NCBI RefSeq assembly: GCF_014851585.1
Contig: NZ_JACVAB010000007.1
Coordinates: 248,001-312,000 of the forward strand
Length of the DNA: 64,000 nt
Direction: 5' to 3'
Source of the DNA: Agrobacterium sp. AGB01
Lineage (GTDB): Bacteria; Pseudomonadota; Alphaproteobacteria; Rhizobiales; Rhizobiaceae
Shown here: piece after piece, positions 7,814 to 16,142 of the stretch
Numbering within the stretch: position 1 is the stretch's first letter
Layout: each line of letters begins with the position of its first letter
Notes under the pieces: model-generated
The model's input: the letters and a program-made list of their open reading frames with translations, nothing else
Database searches by the model: none
What the model was told of the DNA's origin: nothing
Position numbers and translations under genes: made by a program

Positions 7814-9883
7814 ATGACGGCGACCTATCTGGAAAAACTCAATGACCAGCAACGAAGTGCTGTCGTGCATGGCGTCGGCGCAGTGGATGGGCAAGTCGGC
7901 GGACCACTGCTGATTATTGCCGGTGCTGGTTCTGGCAAGACCAATACGCTTGCGCATCGCGTCACACATCTCATCGTCAATGGCGCCGATCCCCGCCGAA
8001 TTTTGCTGATGACGTTCTCCAGACGGGCAGCTTCAGAAATGACCCGGCGCGTCCAGCGCATTTGTCGGCAGGTTCTGGGCGAAAATTCCGCCGTCATGAC
8101 CGATGCACTTGCGTGGGCGGGCACATTCCACGGCATCGGCGCACGGCTTTTGCGGATCTATGCCGAACAGATCGGACTGAACGTCGATTTCACCATTCAT
8201 GATCGCGAAGATAGCGCCGATCTGATGAATATCGTCCGGCATGATCTCGGTTTTTCCAAAACCCGGGACCGGTTTCCGACCAAGGGAACGTGCCTTGCCA
8301 TCTATTCCCGCGTGGTGAATTCGGAATGTTCGATTGCCGAAGCGCTGAAAACCTCATGGCCGTGGGTCACGGAATGGGAAAATGAACTGAAGGAATTGTT
8401 CGGCGCCTATGTCGAGGCCAAACAGGCGCAGAATGTTCTCGACTACGACGACCTGCTTCTCTACTGGGCCCAGATGGTGTCCGATACAGAGCTGGCAGCA
8501 GATATCGGCAATCGTTTCGACCATATTCTGGTCGACGAATATCAGGACACCAACCGTCTGCAGGCATCCATTCTCAGGTCGCTCAAACCAAATGGTCAGG
8601 GCCTGACGGTGGTTGGCGATGACGCACAGTCGATCTATTCCTTTCGCGCCGCTACCATTCGCAACATTCTCGATTTTCCGAAGGAATTTTCGCCGCAGCC
8701 AGCTGACGTGATTACTCTCGACAGGAATTACCGCTCGACGCAGCCGATCCTCGCCGCCGCCAATGGTGTGATTGATCTTGCCCGTGAGCGCTTTACCAAG
8801 AACCTGTGGACCGACCGTGTGTCCGAACAGCGGCCAATGCTGGTCACCGTAAAAGATGAAACGGACCAGGCCGCCTATATTGTCGAACAGGTCCTTGCCA
8901 ATCGCGAGATCGGTATATCGCTCAAACAGCAAGCCGTGCTTTTCCGTTCATCCAACCACAGTGGTGCTTTGGAAGTTGAGTTGACCAGGCGCAATATTCC
9001 CTTCGTAAAATTTGGCGGGTTGAAGTTTCTCGACAGTGCTCATGTCAAGGACCTGCTGGCCGTACTGCGTTTTGCCCAGAACCCGCGTGACCGCGTGGCC
9101 GGTTTCAGACTGCTTCAGATGTTACCGGGTATTGGCCCACAAACGGCAGGTAAAATCCTCGACACTATAACGGCAGAACCGGAGCCGCTGATCTCGCTCG
9201 CGGAGATTCCGCCTCCACCCAAGAGTGGTGAAGACTGGGCAAAGTTTATCACTCTTATGGTAGGCCTGAGGAAGATGGGGGCGAGCTGGCCTGCCGAGAT
9301 TGGCCTGGCTCGCCTGTGGTACGAGCCCTATCTTGATCGCATTCACGAGGATGCTGACACGCGCAAGGCCGATCTCATCCAGCTTGAGCAGATCGCAGCA
9401 GGTTATGCCAACCGGGAAAGATTTCTGACTGAACTGACCCTTGACCCTCCTGACGCGACCAGTGATCAGGCTGGGGTTCCGTTGCTTGATGAGGATTACC
9501 TGATCCTGTCGACCATCCATTCTTCCAAGGGTCAGGAATGGCGCTCTGTTTTTATGCTCAATGTGGTTGATGGCTGCATTCCTTCTGACCTCGGGGTTGG
9601 CACGACGGCCGAGATCGAAGAAGAGCGACGTTTGCTCTACGTTGGAATGACCCGGGCGCGTGACAGCCTTTCGCTCATTACCCCGCAACGCTTTTTTACC
9701 CATGGACAAAACACGCAAGGTGACCGTCACGTCTACGCCTCGCGCACCCGCTTCATTCCCGCGACATTGCTGCAATTCTTCGAGTCAACAAGCTGGCCGA
9801 AGATAAGCCCTAACGCCAGCGAGCGTAGTGCCACCCAGATACGCATGGATGTCGGTGCGCGGATGCGCTCCATGTGGAAGTGA
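7814..9883 (+). CDS. UvrD/Rep-type superfamily 1 DNA helicase
   Basis: ATP-dependent 3'-5' helicase of 689 residues. Walker A AGAGSGKT is at residues 36-43, motif II DEYQDT at about 241-246, motif III VVGDDAQSIYSFR just after, then LDRNYRS, the UvrD C-terminal IHSSKGQEW, and motif VI TRARDS near 613. The ATG at 7814 (MTATYLEKLNDQQ) is preferred because the family begins at LNDQQ; the frame upstream to 7640 shows no family features. The C-terminus is shorter than UvrD or PcrA. DNA polymerase IV starts 12 bases after its stop, which suggests a damage-tolerance transcript. Confidence 0.9.
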   Translation: MTATYLEKLNDQQRSAVVHGVGAVDGQVGGPLLIIAGAGSGKTNTLAHRVTHLIVNGADPRRILLMTFSRRAASEMTRRVQRICRQVLGENSAVMTDALAWAGTFHGIGARLLRIYAEQIGLNVDFTIHDREDSADLMNIVRHDLGFSKTRDRFPTKGTCLAIYSRVVNSECSIAEALKTSWPWVTEWENELKELFGAYVEAKQAQNVLDYDDLLLYWAQMVSDTELAADIGNRFDHILVDEYQDTNRLQASILRSLKPNGQGLTVVGDDAQSIYSFRAATIRNILDFPKEFSPQPADVITLDRNYRSTQPILAAANGVIDLARERFTKNLWTDRVSEQRPMLVTVKDETDQAAYIVEQVLANREIGISLKQQAVLFRSSNHSGALEVELTRRNIPFVKFGGLKFLDSAHVKDLLAVLRFAQNPRDRVAGFRLLQMLPGIGPQTAGKILDTITAEPEPLISLAEIPPPPKSGEDWAKFITLMVGLRKMGASWPAEIGLARLWYEPYLDRIHEDADTRKADLIQLEQIAAGYANRERFLTELTLDPPDATSDQAGVPLLDEDYLILSTIHSSKGQEWRSVFMLNVVDGCIPSDLGVGTTAEIEEERRLLYVGMTRARDSLSLITPQRFFTHGQNTQGDRHVYASRTRFIPATLLQFFESTSWPKISPNASERSATQIRMDVGARMRSMWK

Positions 9884-9895
9884 CGGTGACCAGCC

Positions 9896-10984
9896 ATGCC
9901 TGACGAGAGCCCCCGTCCGATCCGCAAGATCATTCACGTGGACATGGATGCGTTCTATGCCTCGGTGGAACAGCGCGACAATCCCGAGCTAAGGGGCAAA
10001 CCCGTTGCCGTTGGTGGAGCCGCAGCACGTGGGGTGGTGGCTGCGGCAAGTTACGAGGCAAGAGAATTTGGCGTTCGCTCGGCCATGCCTTCAGTTACCG
10101 CAGCGCGCAAATGCCCCCAACTGATATTTGTGAAACCACGGTTTGAGATTTACCGCGCGGTGTCCCGGCAAATTCGCGAGATTTTTGCCGAATATACACC
10201 GGTCATCGAGCCTTTGTCGCTGGATGAAGCCTATCTTGACGTGACCGAAAACCTGAGAGATATGCCGGTTGCGACTGAGATTGCCCTGGAAATCAGGGGA
10301 AAAATCAAGGCTGTGACCGGGCTTAACGCCTCTGCCGGCATTTCCTACAACAAGTTTCTCGCCAAGATGGCCTCTGATCTCAACAAGCCGAACGGACAAG
10401 CAGTCATTACGCCGAAAAACGGTGCGGCTTTTGTCGAGGGATTGGCCGTCAAGAAGTTTCACGGCGTCGGCCCTGCAACCGCAGAAAAGATGCACCGGCT
10501 TGGCATTGAAACGGGGGCCGATCTCAAAGCGAAATCGCTGGAGTTTCTGGCCCAGCATTTCGGTAAGTCAGGCCCGTATTTCTATGGCATTTCGCGCGGT
10601 ATCGATAACCGTCAGGTACAGCCGGATCGAGAACGGAAATCGGTCGGCGCCGAAGATACCTTCATTGAAGATATCGTAGAGCTTGATCTGGCAAAGTCCG
10701 AACTGGTGCCGCTTGTCGCGAAAATCTGGCGCCATTGCGAGGCAAATGGATATTCCGGAAAAACGGTGACGGTTAAGGTCAAATATTCTGATTTTCAGCA
10801 GATCACCCGCAGCCGGACAGTTTCGCATTTTTTCGATCGTGAAGCCGAACTGGTCGAAAACGCCGCTCAATTGCTGGCCAGCGCATTTCCCTTTCGCAAA
10901 CCTGTAAGGTTACTTGGTGTCACACTCTCCAATCTCGGAGAAACATCTGCGGCCCACGAACATCAACTGGATCTGGCGATCTGA
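9896..10984 (+). CDS. dinB: DNA polymerase IV
   Basis: Y-family translesion polymerase (362 residues). The metal-binding residues are D16 in HVDMDAFYASVE and D110-E111 in LSLDEAYLD. The thumb helix-hairpin-helix and little-finger domain follow, and the protein ends with QLDLAI (357-362), a good beta-clamp-binding peptide. It sits directly behind the UvrD-like helicase. I saw no clear alphaproteobacterial LexA box immediately upstream because the intergenic space is only 12 bases; SOS control, if any, would act from the helicase promoter. Confidence 0.95.
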   Translation: MPDESPRPIRKIIHVDMDAFYASVEQRDNPELRGKPVAVGGAAARGVVAAASYEAREFGVRSAMPSVTAARKCPQLIFVKPRFEIYRAVSRQIREIFAEYTPVIEPLSLDEAYLDVTENLRDMPVATEIALEIRGKIKAVTGLNASAGISYNKFLAKMASDLNKPNGQAVITPKNGAAFVEGLAVKKFHGVGPATAEKMHRLGIETGADLKAKSLEFLAQHFGKSGPYFYGISRGIDNRQVQPDRERKSVGAEDTFIEDIVELDLAKSELVPLVAKIWRHCEANGYSGKTVTVKVKYSDFQQITRSRTVSHFFDREAELVENAAQLLASAFPFRKPVRLLGVTLSNLGETSAAHEHQLDLAI

Positions 10985-11025
10985 TACGTCGACAATAAAA
11001 ATCTCTCAAGTATTCAGGCATACCA

Positions 11026-11244
11026 ATGCGCACAAGTCTCAGAACAAAAGCCATTGCCATTTGTGACGACAAGATCGCAAAGAAAGGCGATGCCGTCGGC
11101 ATTTCTTTCTATGCCTTTTTTGCCAACCAAAACGATGACCCCGACCTACTGATGGAAGCCGCCGAGTGGTGGATCAAGACCCATAGGCTCAATCATTTTG
11201 AAAAGGCGCTGAAGGTTCGCGAGATGATAAAATCCGGCCAGTAA
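11026..11244 (+). CDS. DUF6500-type small protein
   Basis: A 72-residue protein with the conserved core AKKGDAVGISFYAFFANQN followed by an amphipathic helix containing EAAEWWIKTH, matching short proteins grouped as DUF6500. It is probably cytoplasmic and helical. It lies 41 bases after dinB on the same strand and may be cotranscribed. No function is known to me for the family. Confidence 0.6.
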   Translation: MRTSLRTKAIAICDDKIAKKGDAVGISFYAFFANQNDDPDLLMEAAEWWIKTHRLNHFEKALKVREMIKSGQ

Positions 11245-11343
11245 AACCGCGTAATTTACATTCCGCAGGGTGAGGAGTTCGAACGACAGATCGCCCTGAC
11301 TACCGGGTGGTCGTCCGCGTTACATCAAAGCATACAACATCGA

Positions 11344-11829
11344 TTAGGGACGAATGTTGTCCTTGTTCGCAATGACCGAAGCGGGATCGCACTGCAGCCG
11401 TAGCTGTTCGTTGTTTTTTGTATCGTTGCTAAATGCGTCTATCGACTTGTAAACGCGGATTTCGGCATCACGGACAGGTCCGTCATCGTCCTTATCTTCA
11501 GTGACAAAAAACGAGTAGACGTAGTTCTTGTTGGCGAGACCGACCCCCATGGTCAGGTCGCTAGGATGACCAGCGATCGTATCTTTGGTGGAGAAATAAT
11601 AACCGTCCGCTTCAAAATAAAGCTCTGCCGGCTTCGTTCCCACAACATAGGTGTAGTAGTGGCTTTTGAGGCTCTTGTGGCTTTCCTGATCTGCAATTTC
11701 GCAAAACTCTGCCCTGGCCTCTGAACCTTTGATGTTACAGGCAAACAGCGTCTGCCAAGGAGGCATACAGTTGGCGCTGGCGGTCAAGGGAAAGAGGGCA
11801 ACAAAAATCGTCAGCAAACTGCGTTTCAT
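11344..11829 (-). CDS. Secreted hypothetical protein
   Basis: A 161-residue protein with a signal peptide (MKRSLLTIFVALFPLTASA, cleavage after about residue 19). The mature part has several cysteines, which could form disulfides in the periplasm. It contains the tracts SHYYTYVVGTKPAELYFEA and YVYSFFVTEDKDDDG, suggestive of a small beta-rich domain. I do not recognise the family. It stands alone, facing dinB/DUF6500 tail to tail, with a 221-base spacer before the GntR gene in which I found no other gene. Confidence 0.6.
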   Translation of the reverse strand: MKRSLLTIFVALFPLTASANCMPPWQTLFACNIKGSEARAEFCEIADQESHKSLKSHYYTYVVGTKPAELYFEADGYYFSTKDTIAGHPSDLTMGVGLANKNYVYSFFVTEDKDDDGPVRDAEIRVYKSIDAFSNDTKNNEQLRLQCDPASVIANKDNIRP

Positions 11830-12050
11830 ATGCGGTCCTGTAAACTCGGCCCGGAACGCAGGCCTACTGAAATGCCATCACGCCCGGAGATGGAATCACG
11901 ATAGCTCACCATAGGGGAACTCTATTCTAAGAAGTATCAAAACTTGAGTTCCACCAGAATACCGGGCGCGAGGTACAATGCGCGGTGACAATTTCGGTCC
12001 GCCTGCGCCGCTGTAACAACGTCCAAATGCCACGTACACACGGCAGACGT

Positions 12051-12806
12051 TTATCCCGACTTGGTCGTGATGTCGCTGTTTTGTCGTTGTAACAAACGGT
12101 AACGGGCCTGACTTCCATTCAGGTGCGCACGCATTGCTTCACGCGCTGCATGTTCATCGCCCGCCGAAATGGCATCGACAATCCGGCCATGTTCCTCGTG
12201 CAATTGCGCTAGATATTCAGTTTCGCCGGCCTCGCTTCTTTTGTTCAAGATAATTCTCGGCACCAGGGCTTCGCCGATCAGTGTCATGAAGGCCACAAAT
12301 TTGGGAGAATTGGCAGCCTTTGCCACAGCAAGATGCAGCGCATATTCCGCCTCAGCGGTTGGTAGACCGGCCTGTATCTGCCTCATGTGGGCGTGATGAC
12401 ATTCGATAATATGTTCTTCCTGTTGCGGCGAACGTCTCAAGGCAGCAAGGGCAGCCGCTTCGGATTCAACCGCAACACGGATTTCAAGCATCTCCAGTAC
12501 GGAGGAAATCCGGTTGTGGTCCATGTCCTGAAGGCGGGGCGTTGCCGGATCAATCGGGCTGGATGTCAGGATAAACACCCCTGCCCCCTGCCTGGCCTCA
12601 ACAAGCCCGTCGGCACGAAGAGAGGCGATCGCTTCGCGCACGACTGTGCGACTAACCCCATGGGCCTCCGTCAGTTGGGTTTCACTCGGCAACTTGTCCC
12701 CGGCGCGAAACATACCATCACGGATTTGCTGACGCAGTTCACCGCTTAAATGGAAAGCAAGTGTCCCACCTTTTTTCCGACCGTGTGTCTGGCGCTCAAG
12801 CCCCAA
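12051..12806 (-). CDS. GntR-family regulator, FadR (FCD) subgroup
   Basis: Repressor-type regulator (251 residues) with an N-terminal winged helix-turn-helix (about 41-79, including ETQLTEAHGVSRTVVREAI) and an all-helical FCD effector domain with the expected acidic and histidine residues for a metal/carboxylate site. The start is a TTG supported by GGAGAGG seven bases upstream; no better in-frame start precedes the DNA-binding domain. It is divergent from the uronate-type operon across a 451-base AT-rich region and is its likely regulator. FCD proteins such as ExuR and UxuR sense sugar acids, which fits the operon content. Confidence 0.85.
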   Translation of the reverse strand: MGLERQTHGRKKGGTLAFHLSGELRQQIRDGMFRAGDKLPSETQLTEAHGVSRTVVREAIASLRADGLVEARQGAGVFILTSSPIDPATPRLQDMDHNRISSVLEMLEIRVAVESEAAALAALRRSPQQEEHIIECHHAHMRQIQAGLPTAEAEYALHLAVAKAANSPKFVAFMTLIGEALVPRIILNKRSEAGETEYLAQLHEEHGRIVDAISAGDEHAAREAMRAHLNGSQARYRLLQRQNSDITTKSG

Positions 12807-12855
12807 AGAATGTCCTCTCCGTTAGGAACCGTGTTGAACAACCTTTGCCAACATT

Positions 12856-12872
12856 CACTTGTATGTCAAGTG
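12856..12872. promoter_or_regulatory. Inverted repeat, possible GntR operator (proximal)
   Basis: Perfect 6-bp arms CACTTG and CAAGTG separated by TATGT, 50 bases upstream of the GntR start. Size and spacing fit a site for a dimeric winged-helix repressor, possibly for autoregulation. It does not match the FadR consensus base for base. Confidence 0.45.
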
Positions 12873-13026
12873 TTCGAAAATTTTATCCAGGATACAATAA
12901 CCAATCTCACAAATCGCGAAATACACGCAAACCTCGGGCAACATATTGATAACTTGTATGACGTTTAAGTTCGATATTTCTGAACCTATTTTAATTTACC
13001 TCGCACAAAAACGACCATAATCCACT

Positions 13027-13058
13027 GATGTAAATAGTTTAAATTCAAAATTTACATC
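13027..13058. promoter_or_regulatory. Inverted repeat, possible operator of the uronate-type operon
   Basis: Perfect 9-bp arms GATGTAAAT and ATTTACATC around a 14-base AT-rich spacer, about 100 bases upstream of the candidate promoter and 200 bases before the first gene. It may bind the GntR protein or another dimeric regulator. Confidence 0.45.
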
Positions 13059-13158
13059 TCGCATCTATAGAAAAGCATATCCAACGTAATGCCTGCGGTT
13101 GAAAAACAGACAAATTTATAAAACACGTACTTTTTTGCGATAAGTCATCACACAACTA

Positions 13159-13187
13159 TTGACGCCCATTCTCTTTTTCGAATAAAA
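13159..13187 (+). promoter_or_regulatory. Candidate sigma-70 promoter
   Basis: TTGACG at 13159-13164 is followed after 17 bases by ATAAAA at 13182-13187, about 70 bases upstream of the enolase-superfamily gene. The -35 box is good and the -10 box is only fair. Confidence 0.4.
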
Positions 13188-13257
13188 ACATCCCGTCATC
13201 TGACTGACGCGCTCTGGAGGAAGAGAACGCATGAGGCGATGACTGAGGAGGCATTTC

Positions 13258-14406
13258 ATGAAGATCACCGACGTCATTGTGACGAAGTTTGTGCACAAGA
13301 CCCGCAAGCATCAGGACAGCCACGGGCATTCCCATCCCGGGCCAGAAAAGGATGCCACGCAAGCAATGCTTACCGTCCGGGCAGACGACGGGTCCGAAGG
13401 TTACGCGTTTCAAAGCCCGGACGCCCTACGTCCCGGTATCGTCGATAAATATTTCCGCCCCATGCTTATCGGCGAAGACCCGATGGCACGCGAACGTCTC
13501 TGGCAGCGGATCGAACATCAGCAACGGGGGTCGGGTGGGCATCTGGCCGACCGGTCCATCGGCGCCGTCGATCAGGCTCTGTGGGATCTGGCCGGACGTG
13601 CCTTGGGCCTGCCAATGCACCGGTTGATTGGAACCTATCGCAACAAGATCCTGGCCTATGGCTCAATCATGTGTGGAGATGAGCTGGAAGGCGGCCTGTC
13701 GACGCCGGAGGACTATGGCCGTTTCGCCAAAACTCTGGTCGCGCGCGGTTACAAAGCCATCAAGCTTCATACTTGGATGCCGCCGGCAAAGGGTGCGCCT
13801 AACGTGAAGCTCGATATCGCAGCCTGTGCTGCCGTGCGCGATGCCGTTGGCCCCGATATCGCTTTGATGCTGGATGGATATCACTGGTACAGCCGTAGCA
13901 ACGCTTTGAAAATTGGCAAAGCATTGGAAGAATTGGACTTCCTTTGGTTTGAGGAACCCATGGATGAAACCAGCATGTCATCCTATCGCTGGCTGTCACA
14001 AAACCTGTCTATACCGGTTATCGGACCGGAATCCGCGCCGGGGAAACATCACACCAGAGCAGAATGGATCCGCAATGATGCAAGCGACATCATGCGGTGT
14101 GGCGTGCTGAATGCGGGTGGCATCACCCCAATGATCAAGGTTGCGCACCTTGCGGAATCCCACGGGCTGGATTGCGAGCTTCACGGAAACGGCGCTGCCA
14201 ATCTGTCGCTCTGCATGACCGTGCCGAACTGCACATATTACGAACGTGGACTGCTGCACCCGTTCCTCGATTATGAGGTTCCTGCCCTTTATCTCAACAC
14301 CATCTGCGACCCGATGGATGAAGAGGGCTATGTGCATGCCCCTGATATCCCGGGGATCGGTGACGATATCAACTTCGACTACATCCGGGACCATCAGATT
14401 CCCTGA
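13258..14406 (+). CDS. Enolase-superfamily (mandelate racemase-like) acid-sugar enzyme
   Basis: Enzyme of 382 residues with an N-terminal capping domain and a TIM-barrel. Metal ligands are likely D206, E232 (FEEP) and E258 (GPES). The second-strand base motif is K169-L-H171, and H209 and H309 are further candidate catalytic residues. The family dehydrates, racemises or cycloisomerises sugar acids through an enolate. KxH instead of KxK means I cannot give a substrate. It is first in a nine-gene operon with uronate dehydrogenase-like and lactonase genes, so an aldarate or aldarolactone is the best guess. The ATG follows GAGGAGG. Confidence 0.85.
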   Translation: MKITDVIVTKFVHKTRKHQDSHGHSHPGPEKDATQAMLTVRADDGSEGYAFQSPDALRPGIVDKYFRPMLIGEDPMARERLWQRIEHQQRGSGGHLADRSIGAVDQALWDLAGRALGLPMHRLIGTYRNKILAYGSIMCGDELEGGLSTPEDYGRFAKTLVARGYKAIKLHTWMPPAKGAPNVKLDIAACAAVRDAVGPDIALMLDGYHWYSRSNALKIGKALEELDFLWFEEPMDETSMSSYRWLSQNLSIPVIGPESAPGKHHTRAEWIRNDASDIMRCGVLNAGGITPMIKVAHLAESHGLDCELHGNGAANLSLCMTVPNCTYYERGLLHPFLDYEVPALYLNTICDPMDEEGYVHAPDIPGIGDDINFDYIRDHQIP

Positions 14407-14453
14407 AATACATAATCCATCTGCAACTATGCCTTTGAGGAGGAAGGTATTCG

Positions 14454-16058
14454 ATGCGTATAGGAACATTTCTCAAATCCGCCAGCCTTGTAGCGTTACT
14501 CGCATGCGCAGGCACGCCCGCTCTGGCAGAAACGCCACCGGACCAGCTGATCGTTGGCGTTAGTCTGGTCAACATGTTGTCGCTCGACCCCTCTGCAATG
14601 AGCGGCCGGGAATCGACAGAGGTCAACAGCAACATCTATGACAGTCTCCTCGAGACAGATCCGGTCGAAAAAGGTGTGTTTCACCCACGCCTTGCGTCCA
14701 GCTGGGAGGTAAACGACGCCCGCGACACGATCACTTTCAAATTGCGTGACGACGTTAAATTCCACTCCGGAAATCCTTTGAGTGCCAAAGACTTCGTGTG
14801 GTCGGTGACCCGTGCATTTGCTCTTGGCATCGGTGGCTCCAACATTCGTGTCTTCGGCTACAACGAGAAGAACATTGCGGAAATGATCACCGCGCCTGAC
14901 GACCATACGGTCGTTGTCCGATTGCCTAAAGCAAGCGATCCGGACCTGATCCTTGGCGTCATCGCCGGTTCCGGCATAGGCATGGTCATCGACAGTAAAC
15001 TTGCCATGGAGCACGAGAAAAATGGTGACTTCGGTCAAGCCTGGCTGACGACCAACAGTGCAGGCTCGGGGCCATTTAAACTGGTGCGCTGGCAGGCCAA
15101 TGACACCGTCGTGCTGCAGCGGGTCGACGACCATTGGTCCGGGCCCGCGAAGATGCGCCGCATCATCTACCGCCATATGCCAGAAAGCCAGTCACAGCGT
15201 CTGGCGCTGCAGCGCGATGATATCGACATTGCGATGGGCATGTCTGTCGCCGACGTCAAAGCATTGCAGACCGATGAAAAGCTGGCCACCGCCGAAGTAC
15301 CAAGTGGTAACGTCTATTATCTCGCCGTCAGCATGAAGGACGAGAAATTTAAGGATCAGCGGGTTCGCCTGGCATTACGCCATCTGATCGATTACGAGGG
15401 CATCAACGAAACAATCCTGCCCTTCTACGGCAAATTGCATCAGCGTCCGCTATCTCCCGGCCTGCCCGGTAGTTTGCCTGATCCCGGCTACAAGCTCGAC
15501 GCGGCATTCGCCAAGGAGCAGCTTGCCGCCGCAGGTTATCCAAACGGCTTCAAGACAACGATCCGGGTTTTGGCAGACTCGCCTTTTGTAAATGTGGCAA
15601 CTGCCATTCAGGCGTCACTCGCACAAGGCGGCATCACAGCCGAGATCATCACTGGCAATGGCGACCAGACATACGGGGCCATGCGTGATCGCAAGTTTGA
15701 AATGGTTGTTGGCCGCGGCGGTGATCGCAACGGCTCGCATCCATACACCAGCCTGCTGTCGCTTGTTTACAACCCAAACAACACCGACGAAGCCAAGCTC
15801 TATACGCTCCAGGCATGGCGAACCTCTTTCCAATCCAAGGAGATCAACGAGTTGCTGGACGCAGCGCTGATCGAACCGGACGCGGAAAAACAGCGCGCTA
15901 GCTATGAAAAGATCCAGACGCTCTATGAGGAGCTGGTGCCATCCATCCAGGTCATCTCCCAGAGCTACGACACGGTTGTTTATCAGGCAGACCTGAAGAA
16001 TTACATCGCCCATCCCTACCAGACGACGCGATACCGCAACCTCGAAAAGGACCGCTAG
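14454..16058 (+). CDS. ABC transporter substrate-binding protein, family 5 (oligopeptide class)
   Basis: Periplasmic binding protein of 534 residues with a signal peptide ending ALA near residue 25 and the SBP_bac_5 fold: LDPSAMSGRESTEVNSNIYDSL early on, then WEVNDARDTITFKLRDDVKFHSG, typical of DppA/OppA relatives. In rhizobia some members bind sugars instead of peptides: AgpA binds alpha-galactosides and Agrobacterium AccA binds agrocinopine. Its place between sugar-acid enzymes suggests a uronide or similar ligand. The start follows GAGGAGGAAGG. A strong stem-loop separates it from the permease genes. Confidence 0.88.
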   Translation: MRIGTFLKSASLVALLACAGTPALAETPPDQLIVGVSLVNMLSLDPSAMSGRESTEVNSNIYDSLLETDPVEKGVFHPRLASSWEVNDARDTITFKLRDDVKFHSGNPLSAKDFVWSVTRAFALGIGGSNIRVFGYNEKNIAEMITAPDDHTVVVRLPKASDPDLILGVIAGSGIGMVIDSKLAMEHEKNGDFGQAWLTTNSAGSGPFKLVRWQANDTVVLQRVDDHWSGPAKMRRIIYRHMPESQSQRLALQRDDIDIAMGMSVADVKALQTDEKLATAEVPSGNVYYLAVSMKDEKFKDQRVRLALRHLIDYEGINETILPFYGKLHQRPLSPGLPGSLPDPGYKLDAAFAKEQLAAAGYPNGFKTTIRVLADSPFVNVATAIQASLAQGGITAEIITGNGDQTYGAMRDRKFEMVVGRGGDRNGSHPYTSLLSLVYNPNNTDEAKLYTLQAWRTSFQSKEINELLDAALIEPDAEKQRASYEKIQTLYEELVPSIQVISQSYDTVVYQADLKNYIAHPYQTTRYRNLEKDR

Positions 16059-16097
16059 GTATTTCTTGGGGGCATCTGCTCGCAACCACCCAGAAGA

Positions 16098-16123
16098 CCG
16101 GCGGAACAAGGACGTTCCGCCGG
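16098..16123 (+). other. Intercistronic stem-loop after the family 5 binding-protein gene
   Basis: Perfect 10-bp arms CCGGCGGAAC and GTTCCGCCGG around the loop AAGGAC lie between the binding-protein stop and the first permease start, with no U-tract. This is the usual place for a stem that stabilises the binding-protein mRNA or partly stops transcription, giving more binding protein than permease. Confidence 0.7.
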
Positions 16124-16142
16124 ACAAACTCGGGAAATTTCC

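Larger units (their letters stand above)
12807..13257. promoter_or_regulatory. Divergent regulatory region between the GntR gene and the uronate-type operon
   Basis: This 451-base gene-free stretch is AT-rich relative to its surroundings. It contains two perfect inverted repeats: CACTTG/CAAGTG at 12856-12872 and GATGTAAAT/ATTTACATC at 13027-13058. It also holds a sigma-70-like promoter candidate at 13159-13187 and the strong ribosome site GAGGAGG of the operon's first gene. No coding capacity with a family signature was found in any frame. Confidence 0.6.
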
